A stretch of DNA of 20,281 nt. It comes from JAWLHA01 sp041690535 (GTDB lineage Bacteria; Pseudomonadota; Gammaproteobacteria; Thiohalomonadales; Thiohalomonadaceae). The stretch spans positions 1 to 20,281 of the forward strand of contig JAWLHA010000074.1 in assembly GCA_041690535.1 (NCBI GenBank). Reading direction: 5' to 3'. Within the stretch, counting starts at the first letter, position 1. Every line of letters starts with the position of its first letter. A program made the translations under genes and the position numbers. Of the stretch, positions 13,671 to 20,059 are shown in pieces. Under the pieces are notes generated by a model. The model was given only the letters and a program-made list of their open reading frames with translations. It was not told where the DNA came from and did not search any database.

Positions 13671-14568
13671 GGTTTGCCTCCTCCCCCCAGAAGTCGTAGA
13701 AATTGAACCAGTTGTAGGGCGCCTGACGAGTGTAATGCTCCAGCCGCTCCACGTAGCGGCAGCTCCACTGGGCCAGGGACTCGCGGCGCCGGCACCGGTC
13801 GATGGCGATGGGATCGCCCAGCAGCTCGAAGTGGACGTCATAGCGGTTGCCCCCCCGATAGAGGGCAAAGAAGAGGACGACGGGGGCTTGGAGCGTGGCG
13901 GCCAGGTGCATCGGCCCGGCGGGAAAGGGGGCCGGGGCGCCGAGGAACGGACACGCCACCACCTTGCGGCTCTCCGCCACCCGATCGCCCAGCATCGCCA
14001 CCGGGGTTCCGGCCGCGAGCTCCCCCTGCACCCGCAGCAGCGTGTCGAGCCCGCCCAGGGGGATCACGGTCTGGCCGATCTCGGGGTTGAGCCCCTCCAG
14101 CAGCCGTGTGATGAAGGCGTTGTGCTGGGGATACATCAACACCTTCAGCCCGACATCGCCGTGCGCCACGGCCAACGCGCGCAACGCATCAAAGCTGCCC
14201 AGGTGCGAGCCGAGCAGCAGGCAGCCGCGCCCGTGGTCGATGAGCGGCTTGACCTGTTCAAGGCCATGGAAGCGAACATCGAACACCGCAGTCCGCCCCG
14301 AGAGGAAAAACACCCGGTCCAGGATCACGGCGGCGAAGGTGTGAATGTGGGCGAACACCTCGCCCAGCCGGGCCTCGCGCCCGAGCACCCGCCGCAGGTA
14401 GGCGCGGGAGGCCCGGCGCGCCCCGGTCACGGTGAGCAGGAAGTAGAGGGTGATGGGATAGAGCAGCAGGCGGGCCGGCCCCCGGCCGAACCCCAGCGCG
14501 ATGCGGAGCATCAGTCGCACCAGCAGCGGCGAACCGCGCTCGCGCTGGCTGCGCCAGGCCTCGCTCAC
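13663..14568 (-). CDS. LpxL/HtrB-type acyltransferase (LABLAT superfamily)
   Basis: A 301-residue membrane-associated acyltransferase. A hydrophobic segment near the start (LLLYPITLYFLLTVTGA, about 34-50) anchors it. The catalytic HX4D motif is GSHLGSFDALRA, His122 and Asp127. Later motifs are PQHNAFITRLLEGLNP and GTPVAMLGDRV, as in the lipid A and ornithine-lipid acyltransferase group. In APE clusters this enzyme is thought to join the polyene acyl chain to a lipid anchor. In E. coli-type clusters it is fused behind a glycosyltransferase; here it stands alone. The start GTG at 14568 overlaps the dehydratase stop (GTGA) and has GGGAGG upstream. Confidence 0.88.
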   Translation of the reverse strand: MSEAWRSQRERGSPLLVRLMLRIALGFGRGPARLLLYPITLYFLLTVTGARRASRAYLRRVLGREARLGEVFAHIHTFAAVILDRVFFLSGRTAVFDVRFHGLEQVKPLIDHGRGCLLLGSHLGSFDALRALAVAHGDVGLKVLMYPQHNAFITRLLEGLNPEIGQTVIPLGGLDTLLRVQGELAAGTPVAMLGDRVAESRKVVACPFLGAPAPFPAGPMHLAATLQAPVVLFFALYRGGNRYDVHFELLGDPIAIDRCRRRESLAQWSCRYVERLEHYTRQAPYNWFNFYDFWGEEANRE

Positions 14569-14867
14569 GTTGCCTCCCACACCAGTTGCCCCTCGGCGAT
14601 GGGCCGCTCGCCGCTGTTGCAGACGAAGCGATAACGGCCGGGGCGTTGGGTCGGTTCGGCACCAATGCTCAGCGCCTCCCCGGGCCGCAGCGGGCTGACG
14701 AACTTGACGGCCGGCAGTTGGGCGATGCGGCCGGCGCCGAGGGCGGCGGCCAGCGCCTGTTCCACCTGGTCCAGGATCACCACGCCGGGGATCAAGGGAT
14801 CGCCGGGGAAGTGGCCGGGAAGGGCGGGATGGTCGTCGCCAAAACGCACCGTGGTCTCGATGCTCAT
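14565..14867 (-). CDS. apeI: FabZ-like dehydratase (ApeI-like)
   Basis: A 100-residue single hotdog domain. The active-site loop is GHFPGDPLIPGV (18-29) with His19, and the second catalytic position holds Asp33 (ILDQV) where FabZ usually has Glu; FabA also uses Asp. It is shorter than FabZ (about 150 residues), as expected for ApeI, which works as a complex with ApeP. It dehydrates 3-hydroxyacyl-ACP intermediates of the polyene chain. Its ATG overlaps the stop of the AMP ligase gene (ATGA) and its stop overlaps the next start (GTGA). Confidence 0.9.
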   Translation of the reverse strand: MSIETTVRFGDDHPALPGHFPGDPLIPGVVILDQVEQALAAALGAGRIAQLPAVKFVSPLRPGEALSIGAEPTQRPGRYRFVCNSGERPIAEGQLVWEAT

Positions 14868-16186
14868 GCCTCATCTCCCGATTCGGCCAACAGGGCGAGC
14901 AGCTGCGCCCGCGGCAGCTTGCCGGTGGCGTTGCGCGGCAGCTGGGCGACCCGGCGCAGGCGGCGGGGCATGAACACCGGGTCAAGCTGGTCACCCAGGG
15001 CGCGGAGAATGGCCGTCTCCTCCACATCGGGCGCGACCACCAGGGCCGCGAGACGGGCCACCCCGGCCCCGTTCTCCTCCAGTTGCACGAAGGCGCCGTC
15101 TTCGATCCCGGGCACCGCCAGCAGCCGCTGATTGAGGTCCCCCAGGGAGGCCCGCTTCCCGGCGATCTTCACCATGTCGTGATGGCGTCCGCGGAAGACG
15201 AAGTGGCCGGCATCCTCCAGATCGAGGGTATCTCCCAAGGGAACCGGGGCCCCGAGGTGCTCCGCATGGACTTCGATGCGTCCCCCCTGTTCCTGCAGGC
15301 GGACCCCGCTCAGGGTGTGCCACCGCTCGCCCTCGATGCTGCGGCGGGTGGCGATGGCCCCGGTCTCCGTGCTGCCGAAGATCTCCAGGACCGGGGCGTC
15401 GAACACCCGCTCGGCCCGCTGCGCCAGAGTGGCAGGCATGGGCGCGGTGGCCGAAAGGATGAAGTCCACCGCGGGCCAGCGGCTCTCCTCGCCGGCCAGG
15501 GCCCGCAAGTGCACCGGCGTGGTCACCAGCAGGCGCGGCGCCGGCAGCCGCCCGAGGGTGTCGGCAAGGTCGGCGGGGAAGAACGGTCGCTCGGCGCTGG
15601 TCGCCAACGCGCCAACCAGCGGCAGCACCACCGAGGTCTCCAACCCGAACATGTGCTGCGCCGGCACCGTGGCGACCACCGTGGCACCGGCCGCCGGCGC
15701 CAGGCGCCCCAAGGTGCGCTCGGCGCCGGCGAACAGCTCGCCCCAGCGCTTGGGGTGGGGGCGGGGCGGCCCGCAGCTTCCAGAGGTGAACGGCACCGCG
15801 GCGATGTGGCTTGCGGCGATGAGAGGCACCTCGGCACAGGTGGCCGGCGGCGGAATCTCGATGGTCAGTTGCGGCAGCGGCAAGTCGTCCCGAAAGGCGT
15901 CAAGGGCCACGTATGCGCCCGGGTGCTCGGCGCCAATGTGGGTCACTGCGCCCCGACTGCCGTTGGGCGGCAGCAAGACACTCTGGCCACGCAGCATCGC
16001 GGCGCAGAACAGGAGCAGAAAGCGGTAGCGGTCGTCGCTCAGCAGGATCACCTGATCCGCCGCGGGAAGCCGCTCGGCCAGTGCCGCGGCTTGGCCGAGA
16101 AAGCAATCGCGCTCCACGGCGCGGCCACCAACGCGAACCACCGCATCGCCGGCACCGTGGGTCAACAGCGGCAGCCTGCCGCTCAC
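14864..16186 (-). CDS. apeH: Aryl-acid AMP ligase (ApeH-like acyl-ACP synthetase)
   Basis: A 440-residue adenylate-forming enzyme of the ANL superfamily, expected to activate an aromatic acid (4-hydroxybenzoate in the E. coli system) and load it on the ACP as starter. Visible motifs are the phosphate loop FTSGSCGPPRPHPK (133-146), the adenine motif IFGSTETGAIA (269-279), GDTLDLEDAGHFVFRGR (318-334) and the C-terminal lysine in PRNATGKLPR (Lys423). The phosphate loop is unusual, with Cys in place of the common Thr after SGS. The start is GTG at 16186, overlapping the upstream stop (GTGA); frame-open sequence up to 16678 lies inside the membrane-protein gene and is rejected. No ammonia-lyase gene is nearby, so the starter probably comes from chorismate (inference). 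Confidence 0.9.
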   Translation of the reverse strand: MSGRLPLLTHGAGDAVVRVGGRAVERDCFLGQAAALAERLPAADQVILLSDDRYRFLLLFCAAMLRGQSVLLPPNGSRGAVTHIGAEHPGAYVALDAFRDDLPLPQLTIEIPPPATCAEVPLIAASHIAAVPFTSGSCGPPRPHPKRWGELFAGAERTLGRLAPAAGATVVATVPAQHMFGLETSVVLPLVGALATSAERPFFPADLADTLGRLPAPRLLVTTPVHLRALAGEESRWPAVDFILSATAPMPATLAQRAERVFDAPVLEIFGSTETGAIATRRSIEGERWHTLSGVRLQEQGGRIEVHAEHLGAPVPLGDTLDLEDAGHFVFRGRHHDMVKIAGKRASLGDLNQRLLAVPGIEDGAFVQLEENGAGVARLAALVVAPDVEETAILRALGDQLDPVFMPRRLRRVAQLPRNATGKLPRAQLLALLAESGDEA

Positions 16187-16788
16187 GATTTGGCGGCCTC
16201 GGACAGGCGGATGGTGGACAGCCGACGCATGAAGGCGACGAACCCCGGCTGGGTCCGCTGGGGCAGGCAACGGCGGCGCAGCCAATACTCGCCGGCGAAA
16301 AAGAGCAGCAGCAGGGCGTAGTTGATGAAATTGGCGAACAGCGACCAGATCTCGGGCGGGGCCAGCAGGGCGAGCAGCCACAGCTCCAGGTTCATGGCCG
16401 CCAGGAACAGGGCCCAGGCGACGGTCACCCCGCGGGTGTAGCGCACCACCTCCGGCGGCAACTCGCCCTCCAGCAGTCGCGCCATGCGGGTAACCAGCGG
16501 GGTGCGACCGCGCTGCAGGCTGCCGGCGAACAGCGCGAGGATGGAGAGGGTGATGATCATCGGCGGCAGGTAGAGCGCAAGATGGCCGCGGCCAGTGAGT
16601 GCCAGCGATGCCAGCGCGGCGCCTCCCCCGGCCAGCAACATCACCTGCCCCCGGGCACCGCAACGTGCGGCCTGCCAAGCGCCGCTCGCAAGCAGCGCCA
16701 GCAGCAGGAGCAGCGCCGGCCAGGGACTGCCATAGGCGAGGCCCAGGTGGGCGGCAACGGCATAGGCGGCCAGCCCCAGGGCAAACAC
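16183..16788 (-). CDS. COG4648 family membrane protein of the APE operon
   Basis: A 201-residue protein with about six membrane segments (VFALGLAAYAVAA, WPALLLLLALLASGA, VMLLAGGGAALASLAL, PMIITLSILALFAG, VAWALFLAAMNLELWLLALL and ALLLLFFAGEYWL). COG4648 proteins are regular members of APE clusters and of related lipid loci; their activity is not known. A conserved-looking cytoplasmic loop, LEGELPPEVVRYTRGVT, lies before the fifth segment. I prefer the GTG at 16788, 19 bases after the ACP stop with a GGGG run upstream. A GTG at 16839 in the same frame would overlap the ACP gene by 32 bases and add a basic, unlikely leader. Confidence 0.82.
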   Translation of the reverse strand: MFALGLAAYAVAAHLGLAYGSPWPALLLLLALLASGAWQAARCGARGQVMLLAGGGAALASLALTGRGHLALYLPPMIITLSILALFAGSLQRGRTPLVTRMARLLEGELPPEVVRYTRGVTVAWALFLAAMNLELWLLALLAPPEIWSLFANFINYALLLLFFAGEYWLRRRCLPQRTQPGFVAFMRRLSTIRLSEAAKS

Positions 16789-16807
16789 GATCGCGCCCCG
16801 GTGGCGC

Positions 16808-17077
16808 TTATTGCACTTTGTGTTCCGCCACGTACGCACTCAGCGCACGCAGCGAGGAGAAGATGCGGGCGTTGTCACTGTCGTCGGAGCGCAGCTGAAA
16901 ACCATACTCGCGGGAGATGGCCATGGCCAGTTCGAGGGCGTCGATGGAGTCGAGGCCGAGCCCTTCCCGAAACAGGGGGGCCTCCGGATCGATATCGGCG
17001 ACGGTGACCTCCTCGAGGCCGAGGGTGTCGATGATCAGTTCGGCAACTTCGTTTTCCAGTGCGGAGACTTCAGACAT
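16808..17077 (-). CDS. Acyl carrier protein of the APE operon
   Basis: An 89-residue acyl carrier protein. The phosphopantetheine attachment site is Ser44 in GLGLDSIDALELA, within the usual helix-II motif. Acidic helices before and after (VAELIIDTLGLEEV and ISREYGFQL) are typical for docking to ketosynthase and ligase. It would carry the aryl starter and growing polyene. E. coli-type loci encode two ACPs (ApeE and ApeF), and with only one here I cannot say which it corresponds to. The ATG at 17077 is chosen over the longer frame to 17122 by family length; no strong ribosome site is visible. It is the first gene of the operon, so the main promoter should lie between it and about 17200. Confidence 0.92.
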   Translation of the reverse strand: MSEVSALENEVAELIIDTLGLEEVTVADIDPEAPLFREGLGLDSIDALELAMAISREYGFQLRSDDSDNARIFSSLRALSAYVAEHKVQ

Positions 17078-17203
17078 GGCGAGCGTTCTACCCCAGGTGT
17101 TGCTTGGATGCGCGGCCCTCACTGATCAGTCAGTAGACACAACGCGAGGCGGGATTCTAACACAGAGTAGACGCCCGAGAACCCGCCCCAGACAATGGGC
17201 CAG

Positions 17204-17290
17204 GGTAAACGCATACTCACGTCGCGGCCGTGCTGTGAGCGATGGAAGTCCTTGCAAACAGGTGCGCTGTCAATACATCCATGTACGCTC
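17204..17290 (+). repeat. R1 dispersed repeat, copy 2
   Basis: An 87-base copy starting GGTAAACGCATACTCACG and ending ATACATCCATGTACGCTC. It differs at a handful of positions from 20168-20254 and, inverted, from 6097-6183. Its CACGGCCGTG palindrome has one change (GCGGCCGTG). It sits between the APE operon start and the downstream end of the DUF218 gene. Confidence 0.8.
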
Positions 17291-17341
17291 GATGGCCGTC
17301 CCCAGAGCACCGACAGGCAAATGCGGCGCGCCAGGTACGTA

Positions 17342-17410
17342 GGGTGGATAAGCGCAGCGCATCCACCATCCACAGTGGAGATTTGGTGGATGCGCTGCGC
17401 TTATCCACCC
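17342..17410. repeat. Perfect 27-bp inverted repeat (GGGTGGATAAGCGC type)
   Basis: The arms 17342-17368 and 17384-17410 are exactly complementary (GGGTGGATAAGCGCAGCGCA at the outer end), around a 15-base loop that itself contains TCCACAGTGGA. The 'GGTGGATAAGCGCAGCGCATCC' motif is a widespread intergenic repeat of many proteobacteria, as I recall it. It can form a very strong hairpin. It lies 100 bases downstream of the DUF218 gene stop and may end transcription from that side. Confidence 0.8.
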
Positions 17411-17509
17411 GCCGGTTCGCTGCCCCAACCACTTACGGCACGCTGCGATGGGCTTTTCAGCTTAACTGGTCGGTACTCACACCTGGGCCACCTGGGGGCG
17501 GGCTCCCGT

Positions 17510-18184
17510 TTAGCTGATCCGCGCCAGGCTCTTGCGGTTGCGTGTGAGGCGGGACCACCCCTTGCCCACCCAGTACCAGTGCAGGTAGAACGCCTCGCCG
17601 GCCAAACGGATGGCGAGCCCGGGCGTCCAGGCCAGCCGCTCCTCGGCGGCACACAGGCGGTGCTCCAGGCCGAACCCCCGGGCCAGGACCGAACAGCGGG
17701 CCAGGTGATAGCGGCTGGTCACCAGCAGCAGTGGAGCAGGAGCCTCGGCCAGGAGGGTGCGGGCGTGGGCAAGGTTCTCGAGGGTGTGGCGGGAGCGATC
17801 CTCCTGATGCAGCCGCTCCTGAGGGACCCCCCGCTCCTGAAGGTAACCGGCGCCAGCGGCCGCCTCGCTGAGGCGGGCGCCGCCGGTGATCCCGCCGAGC
17901 AGCAAAATCCGCTCGGCCAGACCGGCCCGGTACAGCGCCGCGGCGCGCTGCAAACGGGCCCGATACTCCCGGTCGGGCTGGTTGTCCCGCAGCCGCTTGC
18001 CGAAGACCGCCACCACCATGGGTCGGCCTCCGCCCGTTGGCGTGCGCCAGGCGGTGCGTGTCACGCCATAGAGGGGCGGCAGCAACGACAAGCCCCCACT
18101 GGCGAGCAGAAGCAGCGCGGACAGCAGCAGTGTGGCGGCGCCATCGGCGCCCAGAGAGCGGATTTTTTCCCGATCGATCCTCAT
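17510..18184 (-). CDS. DUF218 protein, YdcF/ElyC type
   Basis: A 224-residue inner-membrane protein. A membrane segment (AATLLLSALLLLASGGLSLL, about 16-35) anchors a DUF218 domain. The conserved family marks are present: VVAVFGKRL (the opening strand), YRARLQRAAALYRAG, ILLLGGITGG with SEAAAGAGYLQERGVP, HQEDRSRHTLENLAHAR (the 'ED.S..T.EN' motif) and LLLVTSRYHLAR. E. coli ElyC affects cell-envelope and enterobacterial common antigen homeostasis; this group as a whole is uncharacterised. The ATG at 18184 is preferred; the extension to 18244 translates a repeat and is rejected. It is a single gene, divergent from the MipA-like gene. Confidence 0.87.
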   Translation of the reverse strand: MRIDREKIRSLGADGAATLLLSALLLLASGGLSLLPPLYGVTRTAWRTPTGGGRPMVVAVFGKRLRDNQPDREYRARLQRAAALYRAGLAERILLLGGITGGARLSEAAAGAGYLQERGVPQERLHQEDRSRHTLENLAHARTLLAEAPAPLLLVTSRYHLARCSVLARGFGLEHRLCAAEERLAWTPGLAIRLAGEAFYLHWYWVGKGWSRLTRNRKSLARIS

Positions 18185-18216
18185 ACCCGTTGTGCTCGTG
18201 GTTCGTAGCCGCCAAG

Positions 18217-18334
18217 GACAAACGCATCGCGACGTCAAGGCCATGCTGTGAGAGATGTGAATTCTTGAAAGCCGTACCTGTGAATACCTCTTCTGGATTT
18301 CGACAGCCTGCTTTCAAGGACTTACATCTCCTCG
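18217..18334. repeat. Degraded R1 repeat with an inverted partial copy
   Basis: Bases 18217-18290 match R1 with many changes (GACAAACGCATCGCGACGTC, then CTGTGAGAGATGTGA and CTTGAAAG). Bases 18306-18334 match the centre of R1 inverted (CCTGCTTTCAAGGACTTACA). The two parts face each other and can pair, e.g. CTTGAAAG with CTTTCAAG. They occupy most of the spacer between the divergent DUF218 and MipA-like genes, where the promoters of both genes must also lie. Confidence 0.6.
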
Positions 18335-18393
18335 GACAAGCGTCTACCCTGCCGTGGCGCCGGTCCCTGCGATGGTCTAACATCGCCTAACCA

Positions 18394-19263
18394 ATGAACA
18401 GGTTAACCACAGCACTGCTGGCTACCCTCATCGCCGCGCCGCTCGCCGCCGAGCCGGAGCGCCAGCCCCTCTGGGAGGTGGGGTTCGGCGTGGCGCCCAT
18501 CAGTTTCCCCGATTACCGCGGCTCCGACCAGCGTCACACCTATGCCCTCCCCTTCCCCTACGTGGTCTATCGGGGCGACGTGTTGAAGGTGGACCGCGAG
18601 GGCCTGCGAGGGCTGCTCTATCGGGGGGAGCGGGTCAACCTCGACGTCAGTCTCGACGGCGCGGTGCCGGTGGACAGCGATCAGAACGGTCGGCGGGCGG
18701 GGATGCCGGACCTGGAGCCGGTGCTGGAGCTGGGCCCATCGCTCAAGGTCGATCTGTGGCGAAACGCCGATGAACGGCTGCGCTTCGACGGGGCGCTGCG
18801 GGGCGCCCTCGCCATTGGCGACGGGCGGGTGAGCCATGAGGGCTGGGTGCTGCACCCGCGCCTGGACTATGCCCGATTCGGCGGCACCCGCGTCGGCCTG
18901 TCGGCCGGGCCGCTGTTCGCCAGTCGGGCGTTTCACGGTTACTACTACGATGTGAACGATCCCTACGCCACGGCGGAGCGCCCGGCCTACCGCGCCGAGG
19001 GCGGCTACAGCGGCTTTCGCATCACCCTGACGATGAACCGCCGCAGCGGCCGCTGGTACCAGGGGGGCTTTCTGCGCTACGACGATCTCTCCGGGGTCGC
19101 CTTCAAGGATTCGCCCTTGGTGGCCGAGCGTCACGCGCTGATGGCGGGATTTTCGGTCGCCCGGGTGGTGCAACACTCTGAGCGTTCGGTGCCGTGGTCG
19201 CCGCTGGCGCAAACCGAGAGCCCGGCTGCTGCGCCAGCCAAGCGAGGATCCGTTGGGCGCTGA
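18394..19263 (+). CDS. MipA/OmpV family outer-membrane protein
   Basis: A 289-residue exported beta-barrel protein. A signal peptide (MNRLTTALLATLIAAPLAA, cleaved about residue 19) precedes the typical MipA opening WEVGFGVAPISFPDYRGSDQ and YALPFPYVVYRGD. It then alternates aromatic-ended strands (RLDYARFGGTRVGLSAGPLF, GGYSGFRITLTMNRRSG), with a near-terminal strand RHALMAGFSVARVV. Members include MltA-interacting MipA and porin-like OmpV proteins; the precise role here is unknown. Barrels of this family normally end on the last strand, but here about 35 extra residues follow (SERSVPW...KRGSVGR). The last 161 bases overlap the oppositely transcribed hydrolase gene. No clear ribosome site precedes the ATG. 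Confidence 0.85.
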   Translation: MNRLTTALLATLIAAPLAAEPERQPLWEVGFGVAPISFPDYRGSDQRHTYALPFPYVVYRGDVLKVDREGLRGLLYRGERVNLDVSLDGAVPVDSDQNGRRAGMPDLEPVLELGPSLKVDLWRNADERLRFDGALRGALAIGDGRVSHEGWVLHPRLDYARFGGTRVGLSAGPLFASRAFHGYYYDVNDPYATAERPAYRAEGGYSGFRITLTMNRRSGRWYQGGFLRYDDLSGVAFKDSPLVAERHALMAGFSVARVVQHSERSVPWSPLAQTESPAAAPAKRGSVGR

Positions 19264-20059
19264 CCGCCGCGGCCCGACCCCGCAACAGCAGATGGTAGCC
19301 GTCCTGGGCGTAGTGTTGGACCGGCCCGGGCAACGCGCCGGCGAGCCGCTGCACCGTCTCCGGCGGAATCACCGGGTCCCGCCTGCCGTAGAGCAGCAGC
19401 GTCGGCACATGGACATGCTGTGCACTCTGGGCCGCGGCATCCATCAGCGACAGCACGCCCGCCAGCACCTCCAGCCGGGTGCGGCCGATCAACAGGGGAT
19501 CCCGGGCAAGCTGGTGGCGCACCGCCGGGTCGTCGGTCACGGTGACCGCAGCCGGACGGGTCAGCGCCAGATCGGGCAGCAGGCGCGCCAGGGCCTGCAC
19601 CAGCCAGCTGCGAATGGGGCCGATAGTCTCCCTGCTCAGCACCGCCGGGGCGCTCAGCACCAGGCCATCAGGACCCACCGGAGCGCCACTGAAGGCCACC
19701 AAGGCCACCGCCGCCCCCATGCTCTCCCCAAGCACGTACAGCGGAATGCCGGGGTGGCGGCGACGCAATTCCCAGGTCCACCGTCGAAGGTCCTCGGCCA
19801 GGGGAGCGACCCCGGGCCATGCTCCCCGCCCCGGGGCGGCACCGAAACCGCGCTGGTCGTAGCTGCACACTGCCACCCCCGCTCGGCCAAGGTGGGTGGC
19901 GAGGGCATCAAAGGCACCCCGGTGGTCGTTGAGGCCATGCACCGCCAGCACAATGGCCGACGGCTGCCCATCGGGCAAGCGACAACCCGCCGGGTGCCGA
20001 CCCTCCGCCGCCGGGTAGGGGGCGGGCGCGGCACAGCCGAGCAGCAGAAGGCACCACAC
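19103..20059 (-). CDS. Alpha/beta hydrolase lipoprotein, monoacylglycerol-lipase/lysophospholipase type
   Basis: A 318-residue serine hydrolase. HGLNDHRG (41-48) is the oxyanion-hole strand, GESMG places the nucleophile at Ser113, and LYGRRDPVIPP gives Asp228 and DGYHLLL His256, a complete triad. A lid region lies at about 140-205. A lipobox (LLLLGC) suggests a lipoprotein, but from the GTG at 20059 the signal would be only 8 residues. An in-frame ATT at 20086 would give a normal one containing a lysine (TAQKGLWTVWCLLLLGC) but is a very rare start, so the start is uncertain. The fold ends about residue 278; a 40-residue proline- and alanine-rich tail follows, encoded opposite the MipA-like gene. 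Confidence 0.87.
   Translation of the reverse strand: MWCLLLLGCAAPAPYPAAEGRHPAGCRLPDGQPSAIVLAVHGLNDHRGAFDALATHLGRAGVAVCSYDQRGFGAAPGRGAWPGVAPLAEDLRRWTWELRRRHPGIPLYVLGESMGAAVALVAFSGAPVGPDGLVLSAPAVLSRETIGPIRSWLVQALARLLPDLALTRPAAVTVTDDPAVRHQLARDPLLIGRTRLEVLAGVLSLMDAAAQSAQHVHVPTLLLYGRRDPVIPPETVQRLAGALPGPVQHYAQDGYHLLLRGRAAAVSAQRILAWLAQQPGSRFAPAATTAPNAQSVAPPGRPKIPPSARDARPPRANP

Larger units (their letters stand above)
17078..17509. other. Upstream region of the APE operon
   Basis: A 432-base spacer before the operon and after the DUF218 gene stop. Nearest the ACP start is a palindrome ACTGATCAGT (17121-17130) followed by the overlapping repeat CAGTCAGTAG, a possible operator. Farther out are a TAGAAT box on the minus strand (17159 to 17154) with only a poor -35, an R1 copy (17204-17290) and a long perfect inverted repeat (17342-17410). 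No reading frame here looks coding. The operon promoter must lie in this stretch, but I cannot place it with confidence. Confidence 0.5.

Noticed and set aside
13495..14634. A 379-codon plus-strand open frame
   Set aside because: Antisense to the acyltransferase and LolA-like genes, with composition typical of GC-rich shadows.
16187..16678. Extension of the AMP ligase gene upstream to 16678
   Set aside because: This part lies within the COG4648 gene and translates to a G/R/A-rich peptide; the GTG at 16186 overlaps the upstream stop as elsewhere in the operon.
17457..18383. A 308-codon minus-strand open frame overlapping the DUF218 gene
   Set aside because: It is out of frame with the DUF218 motifs, is very G/R/P-rich, and begins inside a repeat.
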